A stretch of 36,227 nt of DNA, taken from assembly GCA_945607605.1 (NCBI GenBank), contig CALYZE010000023.1:1-36227 (forward strand). The letters run 5' to 3'. The position numbers and the translations under genes were made by a program. Below the pieces are notes generated by a model. It was not told the DNA's origin, ran no database searches, and saw only the letters and a program-made list of their open reading frames with translations. Of this stretch, positions 24,301 through 32,745 are shown in pieces. Position 1 is the first letter of the stretch, and every line of letters starts with the position of its first letter. This stretch comes from an uncultured Bacteroides sp. GTDB lineage: Bacteria; Bacteroidota; Bacteroidia; Bacteroidales; Bacteroidaceae.

Positions 24301-25626
24301 TTATCTAATGGTTGTAGATTCACCGATCCAACCACCGATAGTAATGCGGTCACCGGCCTTATAACCCAACATAAACAAATCCTTAGCTTGCGGTGTGTGA
24401 CGTGCATAAGTAGAAATCAACTCATTAGCTTTATCAGTTACACTCGGATCTACAGATTTCGCACGCTGCAACTTGTCAATAACCACAAAGTAGGTACATT
24501 TATTCAAAGCAGGTTCATCACTCCAGTTAGGACTAGAGCCATACATTTGAGCTAACAAGATATAAGGCTCACCGTAATTTTCATTATAGTTGATAGCCTT
24601 TTGGCAATAGTTTCTTGCTTGTGATAATTTCTTAGCCTGCATCAAAATAGCAGCAGTAGCATAAGCCATTTCAGCTTTCTTGATGTTATCATTTTCTTTA
24701 GACAAAGCTTCATCGAAGTATTTCACTGCATTATCAAAGTCATTTTTCTTATAATACATATAAGCAACACCTACGGCAGCATCTGCAGTCGGATTAATCC
24801 GATACATATATTCAGAAGCTTTGAAGTATGCTTCACTTTCGTTGCACTTCATCATCTTCAAGATAGCAATCGCTTTTTTCAAGAATGCAGAGTCCGTCTT
24901 ATTTTCTTCTACTTTAGGGCCATAGATATTCTGCAAGGATTCACAATCAGCAACACCACTGTTGATAAACATAGCTACCAAGTTATCCTTAATAGCCTGT
25001 AGATTCGTTTTTTTCTTCTCATTAGTCTCAGCAGCAATAGCATCGTCTGCATATTTAGAAGCATCAATATAGTCTTGGAAGAACTGATCCGTATGATTAT
25101 CGTCTGCTTTTACTTTCTGCATAGAAACATCTAAGAAGTAGTGAAGAACAGCACCCGAAGTCTCCCCTTTGTCTGCATCTACAGATTCCTTCAGCCATCC
25201 ATATACCTGATTCAAATCCGGTGTTGGAGCGTATTGCAAATAATCAATAGCCTTAGCTCCTACAGCACCTTTAGCACTCATTGTTATCTTCATCCCTTTT
25301 GCCAAAAACTCAGGAATATACTGTACTTTTTGATCATGTACCTGCATCAATTCCTCAAAATATTTTTTATAATCGCCTGAATTGCGATCTGTAATTCCTT
25401 GCAAAAAGGAGTGCAAAATATCCATCGCATCACCATAAGTATAGTAACGTAATGTAGGACAGTCTTTCAAAACAGCCATACATGGAGCATAAGCATCTTT
25501 AAAATTTTTAGCTCTTACAGCTTCATGCGAAATACTACTGTTTTTATTACAATCTTCAGTCTGAGCAAAAGTGGTGGTTGCGCCCCCCATAAGAAGCAGA
25601 ACGGCCACAAGCGTCTTAATTTTCAT
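24301..25626 (-). CDS. Exported tetratricopeptide-repeat protein
   Basis: This 441-residue protein has a signal peptide (MKIKTLVAVLLLMGGATTTFA) and several TPR helix pairs. The clearest lie between about 265 and 355: SEAYFKASEYMYRINPTADA, YYKKNDFDNAVKYFDEALS, and ARNYCQKAINYNENYGEPYI. The C-terminal GYKAGDRITIGGWIGES closes the protein. Its role is unknown; a periplasmic scaffold for envelope assembly fits the position between an outer-membrane barrel and lptC. Confidence 0.85.
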   Translation of the reverse strand: MKIKTLVAVLLLMGGATTTFAQTEDCNKNSSISHEAVRAKNFKDAYAPCMAVLKDCPTLRYYTYGDAMDILHSFLQGITDRNSGDYKKYFEELMQVHDQKVQYIPEFLAKGMKITMSAKGAVGAKAIDYLQYAPTPDLNQVYGWLKESVDADKGETSGAVLHYFLDVSMQKVKADDNHTDQFFQDYIDASKYADDAIAAETNEKKKTNLQAIKDNLVAMFINSGVADCESLQNIYGPKVEENKTDSAFLKKAIAILKMMKCNESEAYFKASEYMYRINPTADAAVGVAYMYYKKNDFDNAVKYFDEALSKENDNIKKAEMAYATAAILMQAKKLSQARNYCQKAINYNENYGEPYILLAQMYGSSPNWSDEPALNKCTYFVVIDKLQRAKSVDPSVTDKANELISTYARHTPQAKDLFMLGYKAGDRITIGGWIGESTTIR

Positions 25627-25670
25627 TGTATTTAAATTTTAGTTGTTATATTTTTGTCTATTCTTTATCA

Positions 25671-26933
25671 TCAATCCACTTTACGTTTGAAGAACCAGCG
25701 TTCATTAAAGGTTACTCCAATACAGATACGGAAAGTATTTTCATCTAAGAACGCAGCTTGCGTTCCTTTTATTTTCACATATTGTGCAGAAAGGCTCAAC
25801 ACAGAACGAGTTCTCGGTATCGGCAACCCAAATCCTGCCGTTAGTCCATATTCATCTGCAGCACGTTCACCATGTATTTTATAATAAGGTTTAGAATAAT
25901 AAGCTCCCAAACGATATTTTACATGTGCTAAATAACTTCTTCCCATCGGGTTGGGGAGATACTCTGCACCAACTGCTATCTTTCCACGCTGGCATAACGC
26001 ATCCTCTTGATTCATGAAGGTTGTTTTGTTCCAGTTTTGAAACATAGCATCAACTCCCACCGTCAAGCGGTCATTGTATACATATGTCACACCTATACCC
26101 AAAGTTGTAGGCAGCCCCGTAGTAATGATTGAATCTCTAGTACTAACAGTAGCTCCTGTGGTTGAATTTCCCGTTTGATCTTGCACATAGGCATCATTAT
26201 TTAACTCATGTCCCGGAGAAAACACAATCCCTAAAGTAGCTGCATGTTTCTTTCCAAACTGTTGCGTATACTGTGCGCCAAAATCAAGCTTATAACTCTT
26301 TATTGCCACATTAAAGGCTCTGGTAAAAGGCATAATCGATGCATCAGAAGGAAATGCCTGATACGCAGTCTGTGAGATATCCCCCCAAAGATAAGAAAAA
26401 TTCGCACCAACAGAAAGATTTTTAATTATTTTAAAACCAGCTCCTAAATAAAGTTGATGCAAGCCGCCATCACCGGAATAGGATACGGTACTCGAACTAG
26501 AAGGTACGTCCGGATTTTCAGTGATTTTACCCAAGCTATATCCCACATTCGAATAAGGTAACATACCTAAACTAATTGCTGCCCACTTACTTGCACGAAA
26601 TTGCATAGTAATATAATCAAAGCTCGAATTTTTGGCATTTTGTTTTACAGTACCATTACTAAAGTTTGTATTTTGTAAAGAAATACCACCGTCGAATATA
26701 AAGGTAAGCGAATCTACAGCTGTATAGGATGCTGGATTGACGAAATTGGTTTGATACTTGTCACGCAACCCATAAGCAATACCGCCCATAGCCTTACTAT
26801 TACCTGAACCTTGATCAGCCAATTGTCCATATCCGTATCGTGTATAGGGAGAATTTGTATTATTTTGAGCGACTGCCACTCCTGATAATATCGCAAGCAA
26901 GAGCACCAAAAGTGTTTGTCTATATCCTATCAT
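25671..26933 (-). CDS. Outer-membrane beta-barrel protein
   Basis: This 420-residue protein has a signal peptide ending in AVAQ (residue 23). The mature N-terminus [14 protein letters not shown] is a pattern seen in Bacteroidetes outer-membrane proteins. Alternating strands rich in aromatic residues, Gly, Ser and Thr run through the whole length, and the product ends in WFFKRKVD. Individual motifs include [12 protein letters not shown] and [10 protein letters not shown], which resemble FadL-like or PorV-like barrels. Substrate and role are unknown. Its start overlaps the end of coaX by 14 bases and a 44-base gap separates it from the TPR gene. Confidence 0.8.
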   Translation of the reverse strand: MIGYRQTLLVLLLAILSGVAVAQNNTNSPYTRYGYGQLADQGSGNSKAMGGIAYGLRDKYQTNFVNPASYTAVDSLTFIFDGGISLQNTNFSNGTVKQNAKNSSFDYITMQFRASKWAAISLGMLPYSNVGYSLGKITENPDVPSSSSTVSYSGDGGLHQLYLGAGFKIIKNLSVGANFSYLWGDISQTAYQAFPSDASIMPFTRAFNVAIKSYKLDFGAQYTQQFGKKHAATLGIVFSPGHELNNDAYVQDQTGNSTTGATVSTRDSIITTGLPTTLGIGVTYVYNDRLTVGVDAMFQNWNKTTFMNQEDALCQRGKIAVGAEYLPNPMGRSYLAHVKYRLGAYYSKPYYKIHGERAADEYGLTAGFGLPIPRTRSVLSLSAQYVKIKGTQAAFLDENTFRICIGVTFNERWFFKRKVD

Positions 26934-27651
26934 TATTGTAGTTTAAAATTCTATTTAATCCTTTCAATACTAAAAATCTGTCTGCAAAGATGATACTTTT
27001 TAAGTTTGTATCAAAAGAAAAATCATCACCGCCCGTTAAAAAAACCAAAAGTTCAGGATATTTATGCTTAAGAGCCATAATGTAACCGGTGATTTCATAT
27101 TCGATTCCCTTCAGTACTCCAGCGCGAATCGCCGTCTCGGTATCTTTTCCGATCTCCAGAAGAGGCCCTTCAGCAGAGACAGAGGGAAGCTTTCCTGTAA
27201 ACTGGTGAAGTGCCTTAAACCGCATCTGCAAACCTGGAGAGATATTTCCTCCATGATAACATCCGGCAGCATCAAGTAATTCATAAGTAATACAAGTTCC
27301 TGCATCAATCACTAGCAAATCTCTCTTTGGGAACTGTTCGTAAGCTCCAACCACTGCTGCCATACGATCATAACCTAACGTTTGAGGACTTTCATAAAGA
27401 TTTTCTACCGGCAATGAGGTTTTTTCGTTCAACCAAAGTATAGGAATAGACAATGAATTCAACTGCGTCAAAGCTTGCTCACTCAAATCTATTACTGTAG
27501 CTACAATAGCTCTGCTGCAAGCATTCTTACAACAAAACTCAGGTAAAAGTTCCAACGTAACATTTGAATCAAACACCACTTCTACCAGGTCTGCATCTGC
27601 AAACGCTGCTATCTTGGCAACGGTATTTCCTATATCAATGATTAGATTCAT
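26920..27651 (-). CDS. coaX: Type III pantothenate kinase
   Basis: CoaX phosphorylates pantothenate, the first step to coenzyme A, in the cytoplasm. The 243-residue product carries the ASKHA-fold motifs: DIGNT (6-10), GYDR (93-96) with the catalytic aspartate, DAGTCITYE (116-124), GGNISPG (134-140) and FLTGGD near 205. It is the first gene of the envelope operon that continues through lptC, with a -7 box 26 bases upstream of its ATG. Confidence 0.95.
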   Translation of the reverse strand: MNLIIDIGNTVAKIAAFADADLVEVVFDSNVTLELLPEFCCKNACSRAIVATVIDLSEQALTQLNSLSIPILWLNEKTSLPVENLYESPQTLGYDRMAAVVGAYEQFPKRDLLVIDAGTCITYELLDAAGCYHGGNISPGLQMRFKALHQFTGKLPSVSAEGPLLEIGKDTETAIRAGVLKGIEYEITGYIMALKHKYPELLVFLTGGDDFSFDTNLKSIIFADRFLVLKGLNRILNYNNDRI

Positions 27652-27676
27652 TGTTTTGCATACTTTTTTAGCGGCG

Positions 27677-27684
27677 CAAAGTTA
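27677..27684 (-). promoter_or_regulatory. -7 promoter box of the coaX-lptC operon
   Basis: TAACTTTG (27684 to 27677, minus) fits TAnnTTTG. Confidence 0.65.
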
Positions 27685-28007
27685 CACTTTTATTTTAAAA
27701 AACAGCTAAAATACAGATTCATATAATATTTTCTATCACACGTTATTTATTTAAGTTTCGCAAGTTAAAATGAGCATCTGCATACTGTCATAAAAAAAGC
27801 ATAGGGATTTCTGCCTGTCGCAGAAAATGAATAACTGTAGAGTACCAAATCAAAAATAGATTCAGCCCTATGCCAGTACACAAAATTACGGATTTTCTCT
27901 CAGGTGTCATCAAACGAACTACCGAGATTTCCTCGGAATTTGTCTTTAGATTGAGCTTTTATCTGTATAAGTGTGTTCCCCGGATAATCCTATTATCCGG
28001 TTATGGA
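27685..28007 (+). other. Structured non-genic region, possible element remnant
   Basis: GCATAGGG (27799-27806) has its exact complement CCCTATGC at 27866-27873. Between them TTTCTGC (27808-27814) pairs perfectly with GCAGAAA (27820-27826). A plus-strand frame starts with ATG at 27870, inside the right arm, and reads about 45 protein-like residues (begins MPVHKITDFLSG) before running into the antisense strand of rluF. It may be the 5' end of a truncated mobile-element gene; I do not recognise the family. Confidence 0.4.
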
Positions 28008-28015
28008 TTATCTGG
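27980..28015. terminator. Hairpins at the 3' end of rluF
   Basis: CCGGATAAT (27980-27988) pairs perfectly with ATTATCCGG (27992-28000). The slightly longer CCGGATAATCC (27980-27990) can instead pair with GGATTATCTGG (28005-28015), 10 of 11 positions, which overlaps the rluF stop codon. No strong T-run follows, so termination is only probable. Confidence 0.5.
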
Positions 28016-28940
28016 AGCTTCTTTGAGTTTTGCTTTTGGGGTTGTAAGAAGTCTTTTTATCTGCTGTTGGTTTCGCCGGTTTAAAGTTGCCTGATGCCAG
28101 ACGCCCTTTCTTAGAAGTAGAAGACTTGCTCTGTTGGCTTTTAGCAACTGTACCCTTTGGAATGACACTATTGCTTTTAACGGAAATTTTATTCTTTACC
28201 GCAGGCTTCCCTTTCTTAGCGGAAGCTTCTTCTGTTTTTACCGAATTGGCAATCTTCTGATATAACAGTTCAGTCTCGGCAGGTGTTAAGTCTCTATATT
28301 GTCCGATTTTTAAATCGTTCAGATGGATGTGCATGATACGTGTGCGCTGTAGCTTGATAACATTATACCCCAGATACTCGCACATACGGCGAATCTGCCG
28401 GTTGAGACCCTGACGCAAAACAATCATGAATGAACTGGGACTTTTTTGGGTAATTTCACATTTGCGTGTAACGACTCCCAGAATAGGGATACCGCCTTGC
28501 ATACGTTTAATGAATTCAGCTGTAATCGGCTTGTCCACCGTTACGAAATATTCCTTGTCGTGATTATTGTTGACACGCAATATTTTGTTGACTATATCGC
28601 CCTCGTTGGTAAGCAATAATAGCCCTTGCGAATCTTTGTCCAGCCGTCCGATGGGAAAGATGCGTTCGGAGTGTCCGATTGCATTTACAACATTATCCCT
28701 TTCCGCAGCGTCGGTGGTACTGACGATGCCTACCGGTTTGTTGTAAGCAATGATAATAGATTCCGCTTTTCCTTTGATGATCTCACCAAATACCTTCACG
28801 ACTTGTCCGGTAGAGACCTGACTCCCTATTTCCGCCGTTTTTCCATCAATGGTAACACCGCCGTTTTCAATATATTTATCGGCCTCGCGACGTGAGCAGT
28901 AGCCACTTTCGCTAATGTATTTATTTATTCGTATCTGCAT
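28008..28940 (-). CDS. rluF: 23S rRNA pseudouridine synthase (RluF type)
   Basis: This 310-residue rRNA modification enzyme has an N-terminal S4 RNA-binding domain ([20 protein letters not shown], residues 5-24), then the catalytic domain with [10 protein letters not shown], Asp101 being the nucleophile. [25 protein letters not shown] and [16 protein letters not shown] closely match the RluF branch of the RluB/RluF group, which modifies U2604 in E. coli. The last ~75 residues are a basic, Lys/Ser/Pro-rich tail of low complexity. RluF of E. coli also has a basic tail. It has its own -7 box. Confidence 0.9.
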   Translation of the reverse strand: MQIRINKYISESGYCSRREADKYIENGGVTIDGKTAEIGSQVSTGQVVKVFGEIIKGKAESIIIAYNKPVGIVSTTDAAERDNVVNAIGHSERIFPIGRLDKDSQGLLLLTNEGDIVNKILRVNNNHDKEYFVTVDKPITAEFIKRMQGGIPILGVVTRKCEITQKSPSSFMIVLRQGLNRQIRRMCEYLGYNVIKLQRTRIMHIHLNDLKIGQYRDLTPAETELLYQKIANSVKTEEASAKKGKPAVKNKISVKSNSVIPKGTVAKSQQSKSSTSKKGRLASGNFKPAKPTADKKTSYNPKSKTQRSSR

Positions 28941-28971
28941 AATGAAACATTAGTGTCTGATAAAATGGGTG

Positions 28972-28979
28972 CAAAGATA
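28972..28979 (-). promoter_or_regulatory. -7 promoter box of rluF
   Basis: TATCTTTG (28979 to 28972, minus) fits TAnnTTTG, 31 bases upstream of the rluF ATG. Confidence 0.65.
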
Positions 28980-29010
28980 ATCAAAACAACCAACTTCACC
29001 CCAGTTTTCG

Positions 29011-29390
29011 TTATCTTTTCAGGACAACCGCATCAAAATAAGACTCATATCCTAAAAAAATGAGGCAAATGGTATACACACATCACTCTTTGAATGTTTG
29101 TTTTTTCATTCAACCAGTTGAAAAAGGAGTCTATGGGTTGTCTGACCTTTGATACAGCTGTAGAAACAGGCCTCTCCCGGCTTTCTCTCTTTGAATAATA
29201 ACCGGCGCCTCTGTTTTTATTGCTTTTTCGGGAGTTGGCATAGCTACCCCTTGCTCTTGCTACTTATTGCCCCAGTAAGAAAAGTCAGAGTATAGCTTAT
29301 CAGCAAAGATATCTCTGTTTATAAAGCTATCAGTGACTTCTCTTTTAAGAACGGTTAGGTCATTCCCTTCTGCGGATGATAAGATAATGG
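29011..29390 (-). pseudogene. Decayed transposase, C-terminal part
   Basis: Three protein-like blocks follow each other on the minus strand. The first, in one frame, has SSAEGNDLTVLKREV, DIFADKLYSDFSYWGNK, an in-frame TAG at 29272-29270, then PTPEKAIKTEAPVI. The second, in another frame, reads VSKVRQPIDSFFNWLNEKTN. The third returns to the first frame and ends LGYESYFDAVVLKR and TAA at 29013-29011. The middle block resembles the C-terminal region of DDE transposases common in Bacteroides; I do not assign an IS family. Upstream it is cut off where repeat copy 2 begins. One stop and at least two frameshifts make it inactive. Confidence 0.75.
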
Positions 29391-29654
29391 AACTTCATTG
29401 GAGTGAAGTTTATGCAATTTGTTATGTACGAAATTTTCTAAGTTTATTTAAACAGTAATCAATATCCGTTCCTTGTAGATTCTATGGAGCTAAGATCGTT
29501 TTACTAAATTGAGGCAGACGTTTTACTAAATCGTTGCCGATGTTTTACTAAAACGCCGGGGGAGTTTTAGTAAACAGTTCACAAGAGAAGTTTGGAGATA
29601 AATCTATTTGTCCTCTTTTTTTTGTATAAAAGGATGTTTTTTGCCTTGTGGAAT
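29386..29654 (+). repeat. Interspersed repeat, copy 2 (~268 bp)
   Basis: This is the same element as at 8071-8340, in the same orientation, 21,315 bases away. The core 29450-29595 is identical to copy 1. Units start at 29498, 29520, 29542 and 29564, again at an exact 22-bp period. Its left end abuts the broken end of the transposase pseudogene. The terminal hairpin is GATAAA (29597-29602) with TTTGTC (29607-29612), followed by eight Ts. Confidence 0.85.
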
Positions 29655-29835
29655 ATACTATGTTCCCACTGAATATAGGTAAGCCCCCGATAAACTACCC
29701 GTTGTGTTGCTTTCCTTTTAGCCCGATAGGATTGTAGAAAAAAAGACCCCAAAAGACAGCATTTCCTGCATCAGTGACTAAGTTCTTTTCTGATGCATTT
29801 ATTTCATTTCATTCGTCTATTTCAGAGATTTATTG
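29655..29835. other. Spacer upstream of the DUF4105 gene
   Basis: I see no gene or repeat between the end of repeat copy 2 and the promoter at 29836. Confidence 0.5.
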
Positions 29836-29843
29836 TATTTTTG
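29836..29843 (+). promoter_or_regulatory. -7 promoter box just before the DUF4105 start
   Basis: TATTTTTG fits TAnnTTTG, but it ends only 4 bases before the ATG at 29848. If used, the transcript would be leaderless or nearly so. Confidence 0.5.
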
Positions 29844-29847
29844 CGAC

Positions 29848-31065
29848 ATGAAAGTGAATTTATTTATTTCTATATATCTCATTTTCTTGTTTTTAGCCCC
29901 TATCACGGCTACCGCTCAAACGCAAACAGAAAAAGAAAATACCCCTGACTCTATACGAATCAGTTTACTGACGTGTGCTTCGGGTGGAGAAATCTATTCA
30001 CTTTTCGGTCATACTGCCATCCGGTATGAAAACTTCACACAAGGTACTGATGCTGTATTCAACTACGGAATGTTTAATTTCAATGCGCCTAACTTCATCT
30101 TCCGTTTCGCTTTGGGTGAGACAGATTATCAACTAGGAGTAAGTAACTACGAACACTTTGCCGCTGAGTATAACTACTTAGGACGTGACGTATGGCAGCA
30201 AACTCTGAATCTCAATCAGAAAGAAAAAGATCGCCTGGTCAATCTACTGAAAGAAAATTATCTCCCGGAAAATCGCATATACCGCTACAACTTCTTTTAT
30301 GATAACTGTGCGACCCGTCCACGCGATCAGATCGAGAAAGCCATTGACGGCACTTTACAATATGCTGACAACATGACTGATGACAACATAGGGGTTACTT
30401 TCCGAGATTTGCTGCATCAATACAGCAAAGATCATTTATGGTCACGCTTCGGTATGGATATGTGTATGGGTAGCCAGGCTGACAAGCCCATCAACCGGAG
30501 ACTGATGATGTTCATTCCCTTCTACGTACAAAAGTATTTCAACACAGCGCAGGTTATAGATGAAAGAGGAAATACGCATTCCTTAATTTTCTCTGAAGAA
30601 AAAGTGGTAGCAACAGGAAAAACAGCCTCTGATTTCCAATCAGGAGGAATAACTCCTATGCAGTCGACACTGTTGTTGTTGATCTTCGTAACAGCTACCA
30701 CTATTTATGGCCTTCGCAAAAGAAAAACGCTTTGGCCCATTGACTTGATACTCTTCTTTGTAGCTGGAGCTGCTGGATGTGTTTTAGCATTTTTAGCCAT
30801 ATTTTCTCAACATCCAGCCGTCAGTCCTAACTATCTATTGTTCGTGTTTCACCCATTTCATTTAATATGCCTTCCTTGCATGATAAATAGGGTACGCAAA
30901 AACAAATTAAGTAGGTACATGCTGGCAAATTTCGCAGTTTTAATACTTTTTATATGTCTTTGGGGGGTAATCCCGCAAAAAATCAACTTAGCTGTATTAC
31001 CTTTGGCACTATGTTTACTGATACGCTCTGTAAGCAACCTCATTCTCACATATAAACGATCGTAA
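29848..31065 (+). CDS. DUF4105 domain membrane protein
   Basis: This 405-residue protein starts with a signal peptide (MKVNLFISIYLIFLFLAPITATAQ). The DUF4105 domain follows: TCASGGEIYSLFGHTAIRY, VFNYGMFNF, then YRYNFFYDNCATRPRD. The Gly-His and Asp-Asn-Cys positions give it the look of a papain-like or NlpC-like hydrolase, but the activity is not known to me. After about residue 270 come four hydrophobic helices (for example STLLLLIFVTATTIYGL), so it is anchored in the inner membrane with the domain outside. Its stop overlaps the start of the next gene by one base (TAATG), so the two are translationally coupled. Confidence 0.87.
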   Translation: MKVNLFISIYLIFLFLAPITATAQTQTEKENTPDSIRISLLTCASGGEIYSLFGHTAIRYENFTQGTDAVFNYGMFNFNAPNFIFRFALGETDYQLGVSNYEHFAAEYNYLGRDVWQQTLNLNQKEKDRLVNLLKENYLPENRIYRYNFFYDNCATRPRDQIEKAIDGTLQYADNMTDDNIGVTFRDLLHQYSKDHLWSRFGMDMCMGSQADKPINRRLMMFIPFYVQKYFNTAQVIDERGNTHSLIFSEEKVVATGKTASDFQSGGITPMQSTLLLLIFVTATTIYGLRKRKTLWPIDLILFFVAGAAGCVLAFLAIFSQHPAVSPNYLLFVFHPFHLICLPCMINRVRKNKLSRYMLANFAVLILFICLWGVIPQKINLAVLPLALCLLIRSVSNLILTYKRS

Positions 31066-32633
31066 TGAAAAAAGGACTGATAACTTCCATACTCGCTCTA
31101 ACATTTGGTAGCCTGCAAGCTCAACCATTACCTGCTACTCCAAAGCTTGTAGTAACACTGACCATCGACCAGTTGCGCACGGATTACATGGAAGCATTCT
31201 CCTCTTTATATGGCGAAAGAGGTTTCAAACGATTGATGCGTGAAGGCAAAGTATTCCGCCAAGCGGAATTTCCTTTTTCAGGAACAGACCGCGCTTCGGC
31301 CATTGCAGCCATTTATACAGGAAGCACCCCTTCTATAAATGGTATTATTGCAGAGAACTGGTTAGATATCAACACCCTAAGACCTGTGAATTGTGTGGAC
31401 GATTCTAACTTCATGGGTAACTATACCAACGAAAACTCCTCTCCTTCCCAACTCTTAAACTCTACCCTTACCGATGAACTGAAAATAGCTACACGAAACA
31501 AGGGATTAGTCTATGCCATCGCCCCTTTTCGCGATGCGGCCATCTTTGGTGCAGGTCATGCCGGGAATGGTGCATTCTGGCTTAATGAAAATACCGGAAA
31601 GTGGTGCAGCACTACTTATTATGCCGAGTTCCCTTGGTGGCTTAGTCAATACAACGAACAAAAATCGCCTGACTTCCGTCTCAAAGATAAAGTATGGACT
31701 CCAGTGCATCCCATCACTAGCTATACATTCCTGCCTGAATGGCGCACAGAAGCATTTAAATATAAGCTGGATGGCGAAGGCGTTAATAAGTTCCGCCGAC
31801 TGATTACCAGTCCTTTCATCAATGAAGAAGTAAATCTATTAGCTGAGGAGTTATTGAATAAAAGTACAATAGGGCAAGATGACACTCCTGATTTTCTATC
31901 ATTGACCTATTATGGAGGGAATTATAACCACCGCAGCATTCAAGAATGTGCTATGGAAATACAGGATATGTATGTCCGTATCGACCAAAGCATTGCTTCC
32001 TTACTGGAACTCCTAGATCGCAAAATAGGATTACACAACGTCTTCTTCTGCCTCACTTCTACTGGATATGTTGATCCGGAAGCAAGCGATGCTGCCATCT
32101 ATCGTGTGCCGGGAGGTGAGTTTTACCTGAATCGTTGTGCCACCTTGCTCAACATGTACCTTATGGCAACCTACGGCGAAGGACAATATGTAGAGGCTCA
32201 CTATAACCAGCAAATTTATCTCAACCATAAACTCATTGAAAACAAACAGCTGAATCTAGCTGAAATACAAGAAAAAGCAGCCGAATTTCTGGTCCAGTTC
32301 AGCGGAGTAAATGAGGTATATTCTACTCAACGTCTGCTCTTAGGTCCTTGGTCGCCACAGATAGAGCGTATACGTAACGGCCTCCACCGCAAGCGTTCCG
32401 GTGATTTACAAATCGACGTGCTACCAGGTTGGACTGTTATGCAAGAAAACAGTACGGATAATCGTGTGGTGCGTATTGCTGACATCCCCACCCCTCTGAT
32501 CTTGTTAGGTGCAGGAATAAAGGCAGAAACGATCCGCATACCTATCAGCACCAACTGTATTGCTCCCACACTGGCAAGTGTGATGCGCATTCGCGCCCCA
32601 AATGCAAGCGCTGCAGCTCCTCTTGATTTCTAA
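31065..32633 (+). CDS. Alkaline-phosphatase-fold exported protein, probably inactive
   Basis: This 522-residue protein has a signal peptide (MKKGLITSILALTFGSLQAQ) and aligns along its length with PafA-type alkaline phosphatases: VVTLTIDQLRTDYMEAF, YGERGFKRLMREG, IYTGSTPSINGIIAENW, FGAGHAGNGAFW and IAPTLASVM. The catalytic set looks lost. The nucleophile region (TYTAPGHTT in PafA) is TDRASAIAA at 74-82. The Asp/His metal pair is TYYGGNYNH (281-289). The DH pair is CLTSTGY (329-335). The late HGSPY motif is replaced by NRVVR (466-470). Asp35 and Asn98 remain. I infer a non-catalytic member. It is coupled to the DUF4105 gene by a one-base overlap. Confidence 0.85.
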   Translation: MKKGLITSILALTFGSLQAQPLPATPKLVVTLTIDQLRTDYMEAFSSLYGERGFKRLMREGKVFRQAEFPFSGTDRASAIAAIYTGSTPSINGIIAENWLDINTLRPVNCVDDSNFMGNYTNENSSPSQLLNSTLTDELKIATRNKGLVYAIAPFRDAAIFGAGHAGNGAFWLNENTGKWCSTTYYAEFPWWLSQYNEQKSPDFRLKDKVWTPVHPITSYTFLPEWRTEAFKYKLDGEGVNKFRRLITSPFINEEVNLLAEELLNKSTIGQDDTPDFLSLTYYGGNYNHRSIQECAMEIQDMYVRIDQSIASLLELLDRKIGLHNVFFCLTSTGYVDPEASDAAIYRVPGGEFYLNRCATLLNMYLMATYGEGQYVEAHYNQQIYLNHKLIENKQLNLAEIQEKAAEFLVQFSGVNEVYSTQRLLLGPWSPQIERIRNGLHRKRSGDLQIDVLPGWTVMQENSTDNRVVRIADIPTPLILLGAGIKAETIRIPISTNCIAPTLASVMRIRAPNASAAAPLDF

Positions 32634-32673
32634 AAAACCTTCTGTAAATCACTGAGAAATCAGCATTTTAATG

Positions 32674-32681
32674 TAACTTTG
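32674..32681 (+). promoter_or_regulatory. -7 promoter box of secA
   Basis: TAACTTTG fits TAnnTTTG. It implies a leader of about 60 bases before the ATG at 32746. Confidence 0.65.
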
Positions 32682-32745
32682 CAAACGAAATACGTGACAC
32701 CGTATCTTCCAATCAAAATGTAATAATAATAAAAACAAATATATA

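Noticed and set aside
24297-24407. Longer start for lptC
   Set aside because: It would overlap the upstream TPR gene by over 100 bases and push the signal helix and lipobox away from the N-terminus.
27870-28094. Complete 74-residue gene on the plus strand
   Set aside because: Its last third is antisense to the rluF coding region and its product has no recognised domain; at most the first ~45 codons are a remnant.
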